Part shown: positions 25,961 through 34,997 of the stretch, piece after piece
Layout: each line of letters begins with the position of its first letter
Numbering within the stretch: the stretch's first letter is position 1
Origin: Rhizobium sp. Root1334
GTDB taxonomy: Bacteria > Pseudomonadota > Alphaproteobacteria > Rhizobiales > Rhizobiaceae
NCBI RefSeq assembly: GCF_001426665.1
Contig: NZ_LMEY01000023.1
Coordinates: forward strand, 533,036-597,035
Length of the DNA stretch: 64,000 bases
Direction: 5' to 3'
Made by a program: the position numbers and the translations under genes
Notes under the pieces: model-generated
Database searches by the model: none
Told to the model about the DNA's origin: nothing
The model's input: the letters and a program-made list of their open reading frames with translations, nothing else

Positions 25961-27010
25961 CTATGCGTATGGCCCCAGCAGCGACAGGTCGGCTTCTCCC
26001 AATCTGTCCTTGGCGGTGCGGACTTGATGCCAGTAGGGATAGAGAACCGGCGGCGCGCTGACCTTGTCGAGACGTTCGCGCTCCTCGGCGGTCAGGACAA
26101 GTTCGGCGCTGGCAAGATTATCCTTGAACTGTGCTTCAGTCCGGCCACCGATGATGACGGAGGTAACGCCCTTGCGGCCAATCAGCCAGGCGAGCGCCAC
26201 CTGAGCACCCGAGACATTGCGGCTTTCGGCTATATCGACGAGAACATCGACGATATTCCACAGGCGGTCCTCGTCACGGATCGGCGGTTCGTCCCAGCCG
26301 GCCAGTTGGCGCGAGCCTTCCGCTGTCTTGTCGCGCCGGTGCTTGCCGGAGAGCAGGCCGCCAGCCAGCGGGCTCCAGACAAGCACCCCAAGGCCTTGAT
26401 CGATCGAGATCGGCAAAAGCTCATATTCGGCGTCGCGCGATTCCAGCGTGTAGTGGATCTGCTGACTGACGAAACGCTGGCGGTGGTCTGCCGCACTGAC
26501 GCCAAGCGCCTTCATGATATGCCAGCCCGAGAAATTCGAGCAGCCGATATAGCGGACCTTGCCCTGGCGCACGAGCATATCGAGCGCGTCCATGGTTTCT
26601 TCCAACGGGGTCTGACCATCCCATTCATGCAGCTGGTAAAGGTCGATCACATCGGTCTTCAGGCGCTTCAAGCTCGCTTCGCAGGCGCGAACGAGATGAT
26701 GGCGCGAAGAGCCCGCATCGTTCGGGCCGTCGCCCATCGGGAAACGGGCCTTGGTTGCGATCAGCACACCGTCCTTGCGATTTGCGCCCAGAATCTCGCC
26801 AATGATTTCCTCCGAAACACCTTGCGAATAGACGTCGGCGGTATCGATCAGATTGACGCCGGCATCCAGAGACATATCGACAAGTTTCCTGGCCTCATTG
26901 ACACCAAGATCACCGACGGTCTTGGCCCAGCCCTTGCCGCCGAAGGTCATGGTGCCGACGGTCAGCGTCGAGACCTTGAGGCCGGATCGGCCAAGAAGAC
27001 GATATTCCAT
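25961..27010 (-). CDS. Aldo/keto reductase
   Basis: 349 residues with the AKR catalytic tetrad: D in LIDTADVYSQG with its Tyr, K in LIATKARFPMG, and H in DLYQLHEWDG. NADPH-site residues appear near the C-terminus (SVIIGGRTEAQFKDNLASAE). This is the YajO/Tas-like AKR group that reduces sugar-derived or xenobiotic aldehydes. It is a monocistronic gene downstream of the CASTOR/POLLUX-type channel, from which it is separated by a terminator. Confidence 0.92.
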   Translation of the reverse strand: MEYRLLGRSGLKVSTLTVGTMTFGGKGWAKTVGDLGVNEARKLVDMSLDAGVNLIDTADVYSQGVSEEIIGEILGANRKDGVLIATKARFPMGDGPNDAGSSRHHLVRACEASLKRLKTDVIDLYQLHEWDGQTPLEETMDALDMLVRQGKVRYIGCSNFSGWHIMKALGVSAADHRQRFVSQQIHYTLESRDAEYELLPISIDQGLGVLVWSPLAGGLLSGKHRRDKTAEGSRQLAGWDEPPIRDEDRLWNIVDVLVDIAESRNVSGAQVALAWLIGRKGVTSVIIGGRTEAQFKDNLASAELVLTAEERERLDKVSAPPVLYPYWHQVRTAKDRLGEADLSLLGPYA

Positions 27011-27065
27011 GATGATTTCCCGATTTGTTTGGCGTGCGGAGCGTCAGCTAAGCTAGCGGCTGGCC

Positions 27066-27101
27066 ATCAAAAAGAAAGGGGCGGCCGGACGGCCACCCCT
27101 T
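27066..27101 (-). terminator. Terminator of the CASTOR/POLLUX-type channel gene
   Basis: On the minus strand a 10-bp stem (AGGGGTGGCC / GGCCGCCCCT, including one G-U pair, 27100-27091 and 27086-27077) with loop GTCC is followed by a U-rich tail (TTCTTTTTG). It lies 18 bases after the stop of the channel gene. Confidence 0.8.
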
Positions 27102-27118
27102 GATTTTGCGGACTTGGT

Positions 27119-29020
27119 TCAATCCCTTGCTAGCACGATGATGCGGTCGGCGGCGGTATAGAGCAGCTTTTCCGATTTGGGCGGATTGACGGTCACACCG
27201 CCCAAACGGCGCTGATCGGCATCACCTTCCCGCTGGCGGCGATAGCCGATCGCGATCTCGCCGCGCCGCAGGGCGGCAAGGCAAATGGTGTAAAAGGTGA
27301 TGGGTTCGCCGATGGCGACATAGTCGCTGACCGGGCGCATGTAGATTTCCGACCCGTCCTCATCAAGAAGCTCGTCGAAAATCGCAGCCATGCGTTCGTT
27401 TTCGGAAGCCTGCGCCAGCATCAGGCTGACCAGCTTGTTGCTGACGACGAAATCGTCGGCGCGGGTGACTTCGGCCAGTTCCCGGTTGCGCACGTCAGTC
27501 ATCTCGCTGACGACGCTGATGTGGCGGCCGGCGTGTTCGGCGATCTTGCGCAACTGCAGCAGCGTCACCAAAGTGCGGGTATCGGCCGGCTGCGGCGCCA
27601 TGTGATCGCTGTAACCGAGAACGAGGACGTGATCGTAGCTTGGAATATCCAGCGCATCGAGTTCGGTGCGGTTGCTGGTGTCGATGACGCGGTAGTCGAC
27701 CGACATGTTGCCGTTTGCTACCCGAAGTGCGGCGATTTCCTTCTCAAGCTCCGGCGTGTCCGCTGCAATCGTCAATAGTGAGTCGGGCGCGACGTAGCGC
27801 GAAAGTTCGAACGAGATGATCGGGCCGCGACGATTCCAGCCGAGAAGCAGGGTTCGTTCCGGGCCTTGTTCGCGCATTTCCGCCGGAAGGATGGCATCTT
27901 TTTCGATATGGATTTCGCTGCCCCCGAATTTGATCGCGGCATCGTCCTCGGCGATGATGACGGCGCTTTCGCCGGGCTTGAAGATACGGCCGGGCGGCGG
28001 GTTGAGATGCACCTTGCCGTCCTCGTCGCACAGACCGATCAGCGACGATGTCTCGTAGGCCATGACAGCGGCAGCAAAACTCTTGCCGGTGATATCCGGT
28101 TGTTCCAGCGTATAGATCTCGCAGCCGTCGAAATCGAGAAGCTCGGAATAGACCGCGCTCAAGCCCGACTGGCGGCTGGAATGCACGACAATGCGGGAAA
28201 TCAGATCATCGGCCAGAATGAGCTGCAGCTCGTTGCCACCGACGATGCGGGCAACTTCGGCGTTCTTGCTGTCGCGGATTTCCGCCGCGATCTGGTAGGG
28301 CTTGGCACGGCGATTGGGGGCGTTCACCAGTGCCAGCACGCTCTTGATCACTTGCGAGTCCGGATCGTCGCCTTCGGGCGACAGGACGATCACGGAACGC
28401 GAGGTTTCCGGATTGACGATGTTCAGGTCGTAGAGATCAGTCGGGTCGCCGCTACGGCAGATGATCTTGGTGTTCTTGAGGTTGGCCACTTTGGTGGCGA
28501 TCTCGTCCTCCATCTCCACCTTGTCCTTGTGGGCCATGATGACGATGCGCGGCTTCTTTCGACTGGTATTGGCGATGACCAATTCGGAAATCACGTCGAA
28601 GATCGATGGCGACCAGTTCAGAATGATCGTGTGATCGTTTTCCAGCACCTGCGAGCGGCCCTTGCGTAGGTCGTCCAGCTTGTTTTCAAGGCCCGAACTC
28701 AAAACGCCGATCAAGGCCGAGAACACGAAAATGCCGGCGATGGTGACGAAAAGCGAGACGCCGCGAAAGCTCCAGCCGAGATCGCCGCCCATCGTGCCGG
28801 CATCCATGGTGCGCATCAGCGATTCCCAGGCGCCTTCGATGAAACTGACTGGCTGACCGCCCTCCGGGGCAATCTGGGTGAGCGCCAGGAACGCACCGGC
28901 GATGATGATGACGACCAGCGATATGATTGCCAGCCAGCCGATCAGCGCGATCGACCCGCCGGCCATGCTCTTATCGAACTCATAGCGCAGCCGCGCGCCC
29001 CATGACGTTGTCTTGCTCAT
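27119..29020 (-). CDS. CASTOR/POLLUX-related ion channel with RCK-like domains
   Basis: 633 residues. Two membrane segments (about residues 19-46 and 86-107: LIGWLAIISLVVIIIAGAFL and VTIAGIFVFSALIGVLSSGL) flank a pore-type region, then two large NAD-binding RCK-like domains (HTIILNWSPSIFDVISELVI and RTLLLGWNRRGPIISFELSR). This matches bacterial homologues of the plant symbiosis channels CASTOR and POLLUX. It likely forms a tetrameric cation channel of the inner membrane gated by nucleotide or Ca2+. A short gap separates it from the divergent ABC operon. Confidence 0.88.
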   Translation of the reverse strand: MSKTTSWGARLRYEFDKSMAGGSIALIGWLAIISLVVIIIAGAFLALTQIAPEGGQPVSFIEGAWESLMRTMDAGTMGGDLGWSFRGVSLFVTIAGIFVFSALIGVLSSGLENKLDDLRKGRSQVLENDHTIILNWSPSIFDVISELVIANTSRKKPRIVIMAHKDKVEMEDEIATKVANLKNTKIICRSGDPTDLYDLNIVNPETSRSVIVLSPEGDDPDSQVIKSVLALVNAPNRRAKPYQIAAEIRDSKNAEVARIVGGNELQLILADDLISRIVVHSSRQSGLSAVYSELLDFDGCEIYTLEQPDITGKSFAAAVMAYETSSLIGLCDEDGKVHLNPPPGRIFKPGESAVIIAEDDAAIKFGGSEIHIEKDAILPAEMREQGPERTLLLGWNRRGPIISFELSRYVAPDSLLTIAADTPELEKEIAALRVANGNMSVDYRVIDTSNRTELDALDIPSYDHVLVLGYSDHMAPQPADTRTLVTLLQLRKIAEHAGRHISVVSEMTDVRNRELAEVTRADDFVVSNKLVSLMLAQASENERMAAIFDELLDEDGSEIYMRPVSDYVAIGEPITFYTICLAALRRGEIAIGYRRQREGDADQRRLGGVTVNPPKSEKLLYTAADRIIVLARD

Positions 29021-29261
29021 AATTTCCCCTTAGCCCCGCCATATGCGCTTCGAGCGGATCGCAGATATTTCTAATATATTCAACAGCTTTAGACGGCCGG
29101 GTGCCAATGCACCCAGTAATGTTCATCTGGCAATCCGGCTATCTATCGACATCACGCTTGGGGTCGGCTGTTTATTCTCCGCCCGCTGCGCCGGAAGTGT
29201 CATATGGCTGTCAATTGCCGCAACTATCCATCACCCCATCTGTTCACTTGGGATTAAGACG

Positions 29262-30242
29262 ATGAAGACGTTGCTCGGTGCGTTCACTGCACTTGTTGCC
29301 GCCAGCCTGATTGCCGTTTCGGCCCATGCCGAAAATCTGGTGCTCTACACCAGCCAGCCGAACGAAGACGCCCAGGCGACAGTCGATGCCTTCAAGGCCG
29401 CCAATCCTGGCGTTGACGTCGAGTGGGTGCGCGATGGCACGACCAAGATCATGGCCAAGCTGATGGCCGAGATCGAAGCCGGCAATCCTGTTGCCGACGT
29501 GCTTCTGATTGCCGACACCGTGACGCTGCAGCGGATGAAGGAAGCCGGCCAGCTCCTGAACTACAAGTCACCGGAAGCTGCCAATTATGACACGGCGCTC
29601 TACGATGCCGATGGCGCCTATTACTCGACCAAGATGATCACCACCGGTATCATCTATAACACGTCGGCATCGATGAAGCCGGCCGGCTGGAAGGATCTTA
29701 CCAAGCCAGAGGCCAAGGGCCTGATGACGATGCCGAGCCCGCTGACCTCGGGGGCTGCCCTGATCCATGCGCAGACGCTGACGGGTATCGATGGTTTCGG
29801 CTGGGACTATTACAAGTCTCTTGCCGAAAACGGCGCCACCGCTTCGGGCGGCAATGGCGGTGTGCTGAAGGCCGTCGCCACCGGCGAGAAGGCCTATGGC
29901 ATGGTTGTCGATTTCATGGCCATCCGCGAAAAGGCCAAGGGCGCACCGGTCGAGTTCGTCTTCCCGGCTGAGGGCGTCAGTGCCGTGACCGAACCGGTCG
30001 CGATCCTGAAGACCGCCAAGAATGCCGATACGGCCAAGAAATTCGTCGATTTCCTCCTGTCTGAACCCGGCCAGCAGGTTTCCGTCAAGCTCGGCTACAT
30101 CCCGGCCCGCAACGGTGTAGCGCTCCCGGAAGGCTTTCCGGCCCGTGACAGCATCAAGGTACTGCCGATCGATGCGGCTGCCGCCGTCAAGAATTCCGAC
30201 GGCGATCTGAAGACGTTCTCCGGTATCTTCGGGACCAACTGA
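29262..30242 (+). CDS. FbpA-type ABC transporter substrate-binding protein
   Basis: 326 residues from ATG 29262. A signal peptide (residues 1-23, ending VSAHA) precedes a type II binding fold (LVLYTSQPNEDAQATVDAFK, VADVLLIADTVTLQRMKEAG). The family includes Fe(III) binders (FbpA, AfuA), 2-aminoethylphosphonate and putrescine-like binders. The adjacent tyrosine pair of iron binders is not obvious here, so the ligand is open. First gene of a three-gene operon with its permease and ATPase. The open frame back to 29043 covers the promoter. Confidence 0.88.
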   Translation: MKTLLGAFTALVAASLIAVSAHAENLVLYTSQPNEDAQATVDAFKAANPGVDVEWVRDGTTKIMAKLMAEIEAGNPVADVLLIADTVTLQRMKEAGQLLNYKSPEAANYDTALYDADGAYYSTKMITTGIIYNTSASMKPAGWKDLTKPEAKGLMTMPSPLTSGAALIHAQTLTGIDGFGWDYYKSLAENGATASGGNGGVLKAVATGEKAYGMVVDFMAIREKAKGAPVEFVFPAEGVSAVTEPVAILKTAKNADTAKKFVDFLLSEPGQQVSVKLGYIPARNGVALPEGFPARDSIKVLPIDAAAAVKNSDGDLKTFSGIFGTN

Positions 30243-30251
30243 TCAATTCTC

Positions 30252-31946
30252 ATGCCCAGATCGTCCGCCAATCGAAGCAGCCAGCCAGCCTGGCTGCTTC
30301 CTTTCGTCATCATTGCCGTCTGCCTGTTGAGCGGGCTGCCGCTTGCACGGCTGCTTTATGCCGGTTTGCGGTTTTCGATCGAGGGGAAGGCCACCGGCCT
30401 CTTTTCCGAGCCTTCGACCTGGTTTGCCATTCGCAACACGCTAACGACCGCGACCGGGGGCATGCTGATTGCCGTTCTGCTCGGCGCCACTTTTGCGTTT
30501 ATCGTCACACTTACCGATATCCGCGCAAAGGGTTTCTTCAGCTTTGCCTTCGTGCTGCCGATGATGATCCCGCCGCAGGTAACGGCGCTCGCCTGGGTGC
30601 AGATGTCAGGTCCGGCCAGTCCGCTCTTGAAGACACTCGGCATTGCGCCGCCGCTCGGCAGCCCGCAACCGCTTTACTCGCTTGGTGGTATCGCGCTGCT
30701 TTTGGGTGTCCAGCATGCGCCGCTGGTGTTTCTCGCTTTGAAGGCGGGACTTGCTGCCTTGCCGCGCGATGGCGTCGAGGCGGCACGCCTGGCCGGTGCC
30801 TCGCCGATGCGGGTGTTTCACGACATCATCTTTCCACTGGCGGTACCCGGCTTGATTGCGGGTGCGGCGATTGCCTTCGTTTCCGGCGTCGGCAATTTCG
30901 GCATTCCGGCCATTCTTGGAATTCCCGCATCGATTTTCGTCCTGCCGACGTTGATCTATAGCCGCCTTTCGAGTTTCGGGGCAGGCACGTTTGCCGAAAT
31001 GTCGCAACTCTCCATGGTGATCGCCGTCATCGCCGGGCTTGGCCTCGTTGTCCAGCAACGGGCGCTGAGGGGCAGGGATTACCGCATCATCGGTCTTTCC
31101 GGCGAGAACGCTGCCTTTTCGTTCGGCCTCTGGCGCGTTGTTGCTGAAGCCGGACTTTCGGTCGTCCTGTTCGTTGTTCTCGTGGCGCCGGTCGCAGCAC
31201 TGGTCGCCAGTTCGCTGGTGCCTGCCTATGGCGTGCCGTTGAATTTTCAGACCATGTCGCTCCATGCCTATAGCGAAATCCTGTTTCGTCAGTCGGTTAC
31301 GCTGACAGCGTTTGCCAATTCGCTGTTCCTGGCCGGGACGACGGCGTGCGGGCTGCTGCTGTTTACTGTTTTAACCGCCTATCTGCTGACCCGCCGTCCG
31401 GGAAAACTGGCCGATATCATCACCGGCCTGATCGAAATTCCCTATGCCCTTCCGGGCATCGTTCTCGCCGTCGCCTTCATCCTGTTGTTTGCAGCTCCGC
31501 TGCCTTTGGTGAACGTGTCGATCTACGGAACGATCTGGATCATCCTGATCGCTTATTTTTCCAGCTTCTTTGCCGTCAGCTTGAAGCCGGTGGCCAGTGC
31601 CTTCCTGCAACTCGATCCGTCGCTGGAAGAGGCGGCCCGGCTTTTCGGCGCAGGCTTTTTCCGCCGCCTGCGCGACATTCTCGTTCCGCTGATTGCACCG
31701 GCGGCGGGCGCTTCCGTTATTCTCGTCTTCCTGATTGCCTGCAGCGAATTGACAGTTTCGGCACTGCTCTGGTCGGCGGGCACGCAGACGCTCGGGGTGG
31801 CAATCTTCAATCTCGACGACAGTGGCAGCTCCGATCTGGCCTCGGCCCTGTCGGTACTGGTCGTCACCATGGTGGTCATCCTGATGCTGCTTCTGGAACT
31901 GCTGGCGAAACACCTTCCGAAGGGCGTGCTGCCATGGCGCAATTGA
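30252..31946 (+). CDS. FbpB-type ABC permease (two fused permease domains)
   Basis: 564 residues with about twelve membrane helices in two repeats, each carrying an EAA loop (DGVEAARLAGASPMRVFHDI in the first half; DPSLEEAARLFGAGFFRRLR in the second). This fused 2 x 6 helix layout is standard for FbpB/SfuB iron-type and related transporters. It starts 9 bases after the binding protein and overlaps the ATPase gene by 13 bases. Confidence 0.9.
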   Translation: MPRSSANRSSQPAWLLPFVIIAVCLLSGLPLARLLYAGLRFSIEGKATGLFSEPSTWFAIRNTLTTATGGMLIAVLLGATFAFIVTLTDIRAKGFFSFAFVLPMMIPPQVTALAWVQMSGPASPLLKTLGIAPPLGSPQPLYSLGGIALLLGVQHAPLVFLALKAGLAALPRDGVEAARLAGASPMRVFHDIIFPLAVPGLIAGAAIAFVSGVGNFGIPAILGIPASIFVLPTLIYSRLSSFGAGTFAEMSQLSMVIAVIAGLGLVVQQRALRGRDYRIIGLSGENAAFSFGLWRVVAEAGLSVVLFVVLVAPVAALVASSLVPAYGVPLNFQTMSLHAYSEILFRQSVTLTAFANSLFLAGTTACGLLLFTVLTAYLLTRRPGKLADIITGLIEIPYALPGIVLAVAFILLFAAPLPLVNVSIYGTIWIILIAYFSSFFAVSLKPVASAFLQLDPSLEEAARLFGAGFFRRLRDILVPLIAPAAGASVILVFLIACSELTVSALLWSAGTQTLGVAIFNLDDSGSSDLASALSVLVVTMVVILMLLLELLAKHLPKGVLPWRN

Positions 31947-32956
31947 TCCTCAATCACCTCAGCAAGGATTTTGGCACAGGCCGGGCGGCGGTCTCCGATG
32001 TGTCCCTGACCGTGCGCGACGGCGGTTTCCTGGCGCTGCTCGGACCATCCGGCTGCGGTAAGACGACGGTGCTTCGCATGATCGCCGGTTTCGAACAACC
32101 GACCGATGGTTCGATCGTGCTGGGTGAACGCACGCTGGCGGATGCCAGTGGGGCGTTGCCTCCGGAAAAGCGCAACATGGCGATGGTGTTTCAATCCTAT
32201 GCGCTCTGGCCGCACATGACTGTGGCGCAGAATGTCGGTTATCCGTTGAAAGTTCGTGGCATCACCGCCGCCACCTGGCAATCCCGCGTCAAGGATGCCC
32301 TGTCGGTCGTCCGGCTTGAAGAGTTTGCCGATCGGCGTCCGGCTGATCTTTCCGGCGGCCAGAGACAGCGCGTGGCGCTGGCCCGCTGCCTCGTCACCTC
32401 GCCGGACGTGGTGTTGCTGGACGAGCCGCTGGCCAATCTCGATCGTCACCTGAAGGCGGCGATGGAGGAGACCTTCCGCGAATTCCATGCCCGTTCCGGG
32501 GCGACGATGATCTACGTCACCCACGATCAGGGTGAGGCGATGGCGCTGGCGACCGACATTGCCGTGATGTCGGAGGGGCGGTTGATGCAGGTCGCGTCGC
32601 CGCAGGACATTTATGCCCGGCCGGAAGGAAGGGTCGTCGGCGGCCAAGTCGGGCAGGGGGCCATTCTTGATCTGGCGCTGCCGGATCATGGCCCGCGCCT
32701 GCTGTCCTGGTCGGTGATCGAGGTCGCCTTCCACCAGACAGCAGGGCCGAGCCGTCCGGTCCTCGTGCGCCCCGAACACGTCGTGGCCGATCCCGAGGGC
32801 GTCATGCTGCAGGTGACATCCTGTGTGTTCGAGGGCGAACGATTTTCTCTGTCGCTACGCACGGCAGGCGGGCAGCATCTCCGCGCCTACTCCCCGCATG
32901 CCCTCGACTGCGGTGTGCTGCAGCCGTTCGTCATTCGCCAGGGTTGGATGCTCTGA
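31934..32956 (+). CDS. FbpC-type ABC transporter ATP-binding protein
   Basis: 340 residues from ATG 31934. Walker A GPSGCGKTT, Q-loop VFQSYALWPHMT, signature [15 protein letters not shown], Walker B VVLLDEPLANLD and H-loop YVTHDQGEA are complete. A C-terminal TOBE-like domain follows (RPVLVRPEHVVADPEGVMLQ). It energises the permease encoded just upstream, whose stop it overlaps. Substrate unresolved, as for the binding protein. Confidence 0.92.
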   Translation: MAQLILNHLSKDFGTGRAAVSDVSLTVRDGGFLALLGPSGCGKTTVLRMIAGFEQPTDGSIVLGERTLADASGALPPEKRNMAMVFQSYALWPHMTVAQNVGYPLKVRGITAATWQSRVKDALSVVRLEEFADRRPADLSGGQRQRVALARCLVTSPDVVLLDEPLANLDRHLKAAMEETFREFHARSGATMIYVTHDQGEAMALATDIAVMSEGRLMQVASPQDIYARPEGRVVGGQVGQGAILDLALPDHGPRLLSWSVIEVAFHQTAGPSRPVLVRPEHVVADPEGVMLQVTSCVFEGERFSLSLRTAGGQHLRAYSPHALDCGVLQPFVIRQGWML

Positions 32957-33062
32957 GGTTTCGGTTGGCGCCCAGGGGGCAGCGGATTGCTTTGGGGAGA
33001 AAGGCATTCGACTTTTGTCACCGATTGGCTAAAGTCGCCTCAATTGCATACGGAAATTGTTG

Positions 33063-34169
33063 ATGACCCTTCGCCTTGCCACCTTCAATGTCGAAAACCT
33101 GATGAGCAGGTTCGATTTCTCCGGCTTTCGCAACCACCTCAAGCAGGATCGCGTTCTCAGGCTCTTCGACGTCAAGAACGAGGCAGAATATCAGCGGCTC
33201 GAGGAAGCCCGCACCATCGCCTATACCGATGACACGCGGCAGATGTCGGCGCTCGCCATTGCCGATTGCGATGCCGATATCCTCTGCCTGCAGGAGGCCG
33301 ACAACATGGTGGCGCTGCAGGCGTTCGAATACGGCTATCTCTTTCGTATGGTCGGCAATGGCTACCGGCAAAAATACCTGATCGAGGGTAATGACAGCCG
33401 TGGCATCGATGTTGCCGTTCTGGTGCGGGAGGAAACCCGCGATGGCCAGAAGATCGAATGCGTCGATGTCAAATCGCACGCCGGCGTCACCTATGCCGAT
33501 TTCGATCTTTTCAATGATGCTTTGGCGTCGACCAACGTGCCCGGCGATCGAATTTTCAAGCGCGATTGCCTGGAACTGGATTTCCGGATCGGCGGCCGGC
33601 CGTTCACGCTGTTCGTCGTTCATTTCAAGTCGATGGGGCCGGCGCGCGACGGGCTGGATGGGCGCTCGGCGACGATGCCGGTGCGGGCGGCCGAAGCCGC
33701 TGCTGTCCGCCGCATCGTCGAAAACCGGTTCGGAGCGGATAATCTGGATAACAAGATGTTCGCCATCTGCGGCGACATGAATGATTATCAGGAACGCGTC
33801 GATGTGCTCGGCGACCGGCGCAACGGCTATAGTTTCGTGCCACGGCAGGAGACGCAAAGCGCGCTTGATGTGCTGAGCCATGACGGCTTTGTCGAAAATG
33901 TCATGCGCCGGCGCCCGGAACTCGACCGCTGGACGCTGTTTCACAGCCGCGGGCCGGAGGAACGGCATCTTTGCCAGCTCGACTATATCTGGCTGTCGCA
34001 GGCTCTCGCCCAGCGTAACCCAGCCAGCGTGCCGGAGATCATCCGGGGCGGCCAGCCTTTCCGGACGATCTTTCCGCAAGGGCAGGAGGTCGAGCGCTAT
34101 CCCAGAACCGGCTGGGACCGGCCGAAAGCCTCCGACCATTGCCCTGTCGTCATCTCCCTCAATGTGTGA
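33063..34169 (+). CDS. Endonuclease/exonuclease/phosphatase (EEP) family protein
   Basis: 368 residues from ATG 33063. EEP landmarks are in place: ATFNVENLMSRFD (metal Asn), DILCLQEADN (metal Glu), AICGDMNDYQE (GDxN) and KASDHCPVVISL (catalytic SDH). No signal peptide is seen, so it is cytoplasmic or non-classically exported. The family covers DNases, phosphodiesterases and phosphatases; the substrate cannot be told. It starts 107 bases after the ABC ATPase gene and could be read-through transcribed with it. Confidence 0.82.
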   Translation: MTLRLATFNVENLMSRFDFSGFRNHLKQDRVLRLFDVKNEAEYQRLEEARTIAYTDDTRQMSALAIADCDADILCLQEADNMVALQAFEYGYLFRMVGNGYRQKYLIEGNDSRGIDVAVLVREETRDGQKIECVDVKSHAGVTYADFDLFNDALASTNVPGDRIFKRDCLELDFRIGGRPFTLFVVHFKSMGPARDGLDGRSATMPVRAAEAAAVRRIVENRFGADNLDNKMFAICGDMNDYQERVDVLGDRRNGYSFVPRQETQSALDVLSHDGFVENVMRRRPELDRWTLFHSRGPEERHLCQLDYIWLSQALAQRNPASVPEIIRGGQPFRTIFPQGQEVERYPRTGWDRPKASDHCPVVISLNV

Positions 34170-34189
34170 AATTTCCGAGGCACGATTTT

Positions 34190-34927
34190 ATGCCGCAACT
34201 GACCAGCACAACCTCTGAATGGCCCGATGAAGGCGTGATTTTTCCCGTGACCAGCATCAATGTGCGCGTCAGCGGCGCGCCGCATCCCTATTGCCTTTCC
34301 CATCAGACAGAGGTCGCTGCCAATTGGGAACGGGAGGTTGCTGCAAATCCCGCCTTGTTTGACGGCCGTATGTTGCTGATGCGAAAGGTTGAGGTGACGA
34401 ACGGCGCGTTGTCGGGCGAGTGCCACATCGTTCCCTTCTCTGCGTTTTTGCTGTGGCGCAAAACTAAGCCGGCCGGGGCGGCCCTCCATCTGTTCGGCTT
34501 GCCGGTGATCGTGTCCTCCGACGGTGCCGTCATCGCCATCCGCATGGGGCAGCACACGGCCAATCCCGGCCGTGTCTATTGTGCTGCGGGGTCGCTCGAT
34601 CCGGATGATGTCCGGGATGGATATTGCGATATTGACGGCAACATGGCGCGCGAGGTGCTGGAGGAGACTGGGCTGTCACTGTTGGACGCCACGCGTGTAT
34701 CCGAATTTCACGGATTGCACAGCCAGGGCGTCGTCACGGTTTTTCGCGTCTATCATTTTTCCGAGACTGCGGCGGAACTGATCGAGCTTATCGATGCCCA
34801 TATCGTTGCCGACCCGGAGCCGGAAATCGACGCCGCTCTTGCTATCCGCACCGCCGATCCGGGGCAACATGCCTATCCTGCCTTCATGCCACCGGTCCTG
34901 AAATGGGTTTTCAACACGATACGGTGA
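34190..34927 (+). CDS. NUDIX hydrolase
   Basis: 245 residues from ATG 34190. The NUDIX box is recognisable around GSLDPDDVRDGYCDIDGNMA with the REVLEETGLSL core, which supplies the metal-binding glutamates. The unusually long N-terminal part (about 120 residues) carries no recognised domain. Substrate unknown; such proteins usually hydrolyse nucleoside diphosphate derivatives. The gene follows the EEP gene by 20 bases. Confidence 0.8.
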   Translation: MPQLTSTTSEWPDEGVIFPVTSINVRVSGAPHPYCLSHQTEVAANWEREVAANPALFDGRMLLMRKVEVTNGALSGECHIVPFSAFLLWRKTKPAGAALHLFGLPVIVSSDGAVIAIRMGQHTANPGRVYCAAGSLDPDDVRDGYCDIDGNMAREVLEETGLSLLDATRVSEFHGLHSQGVVTVFRVYHFSETAAELIELIDAHIVADPEPEIDAALAIRTADPGQHAYPAFMPPVLKWVFNTIR

Positions 34928-34997
34928 TGCTTTTGCGCTTGCCGCCAGCTATCTGCCATGCAAGGTCTGATGGCTGAAAACAGCAAAGGAGATCCTC

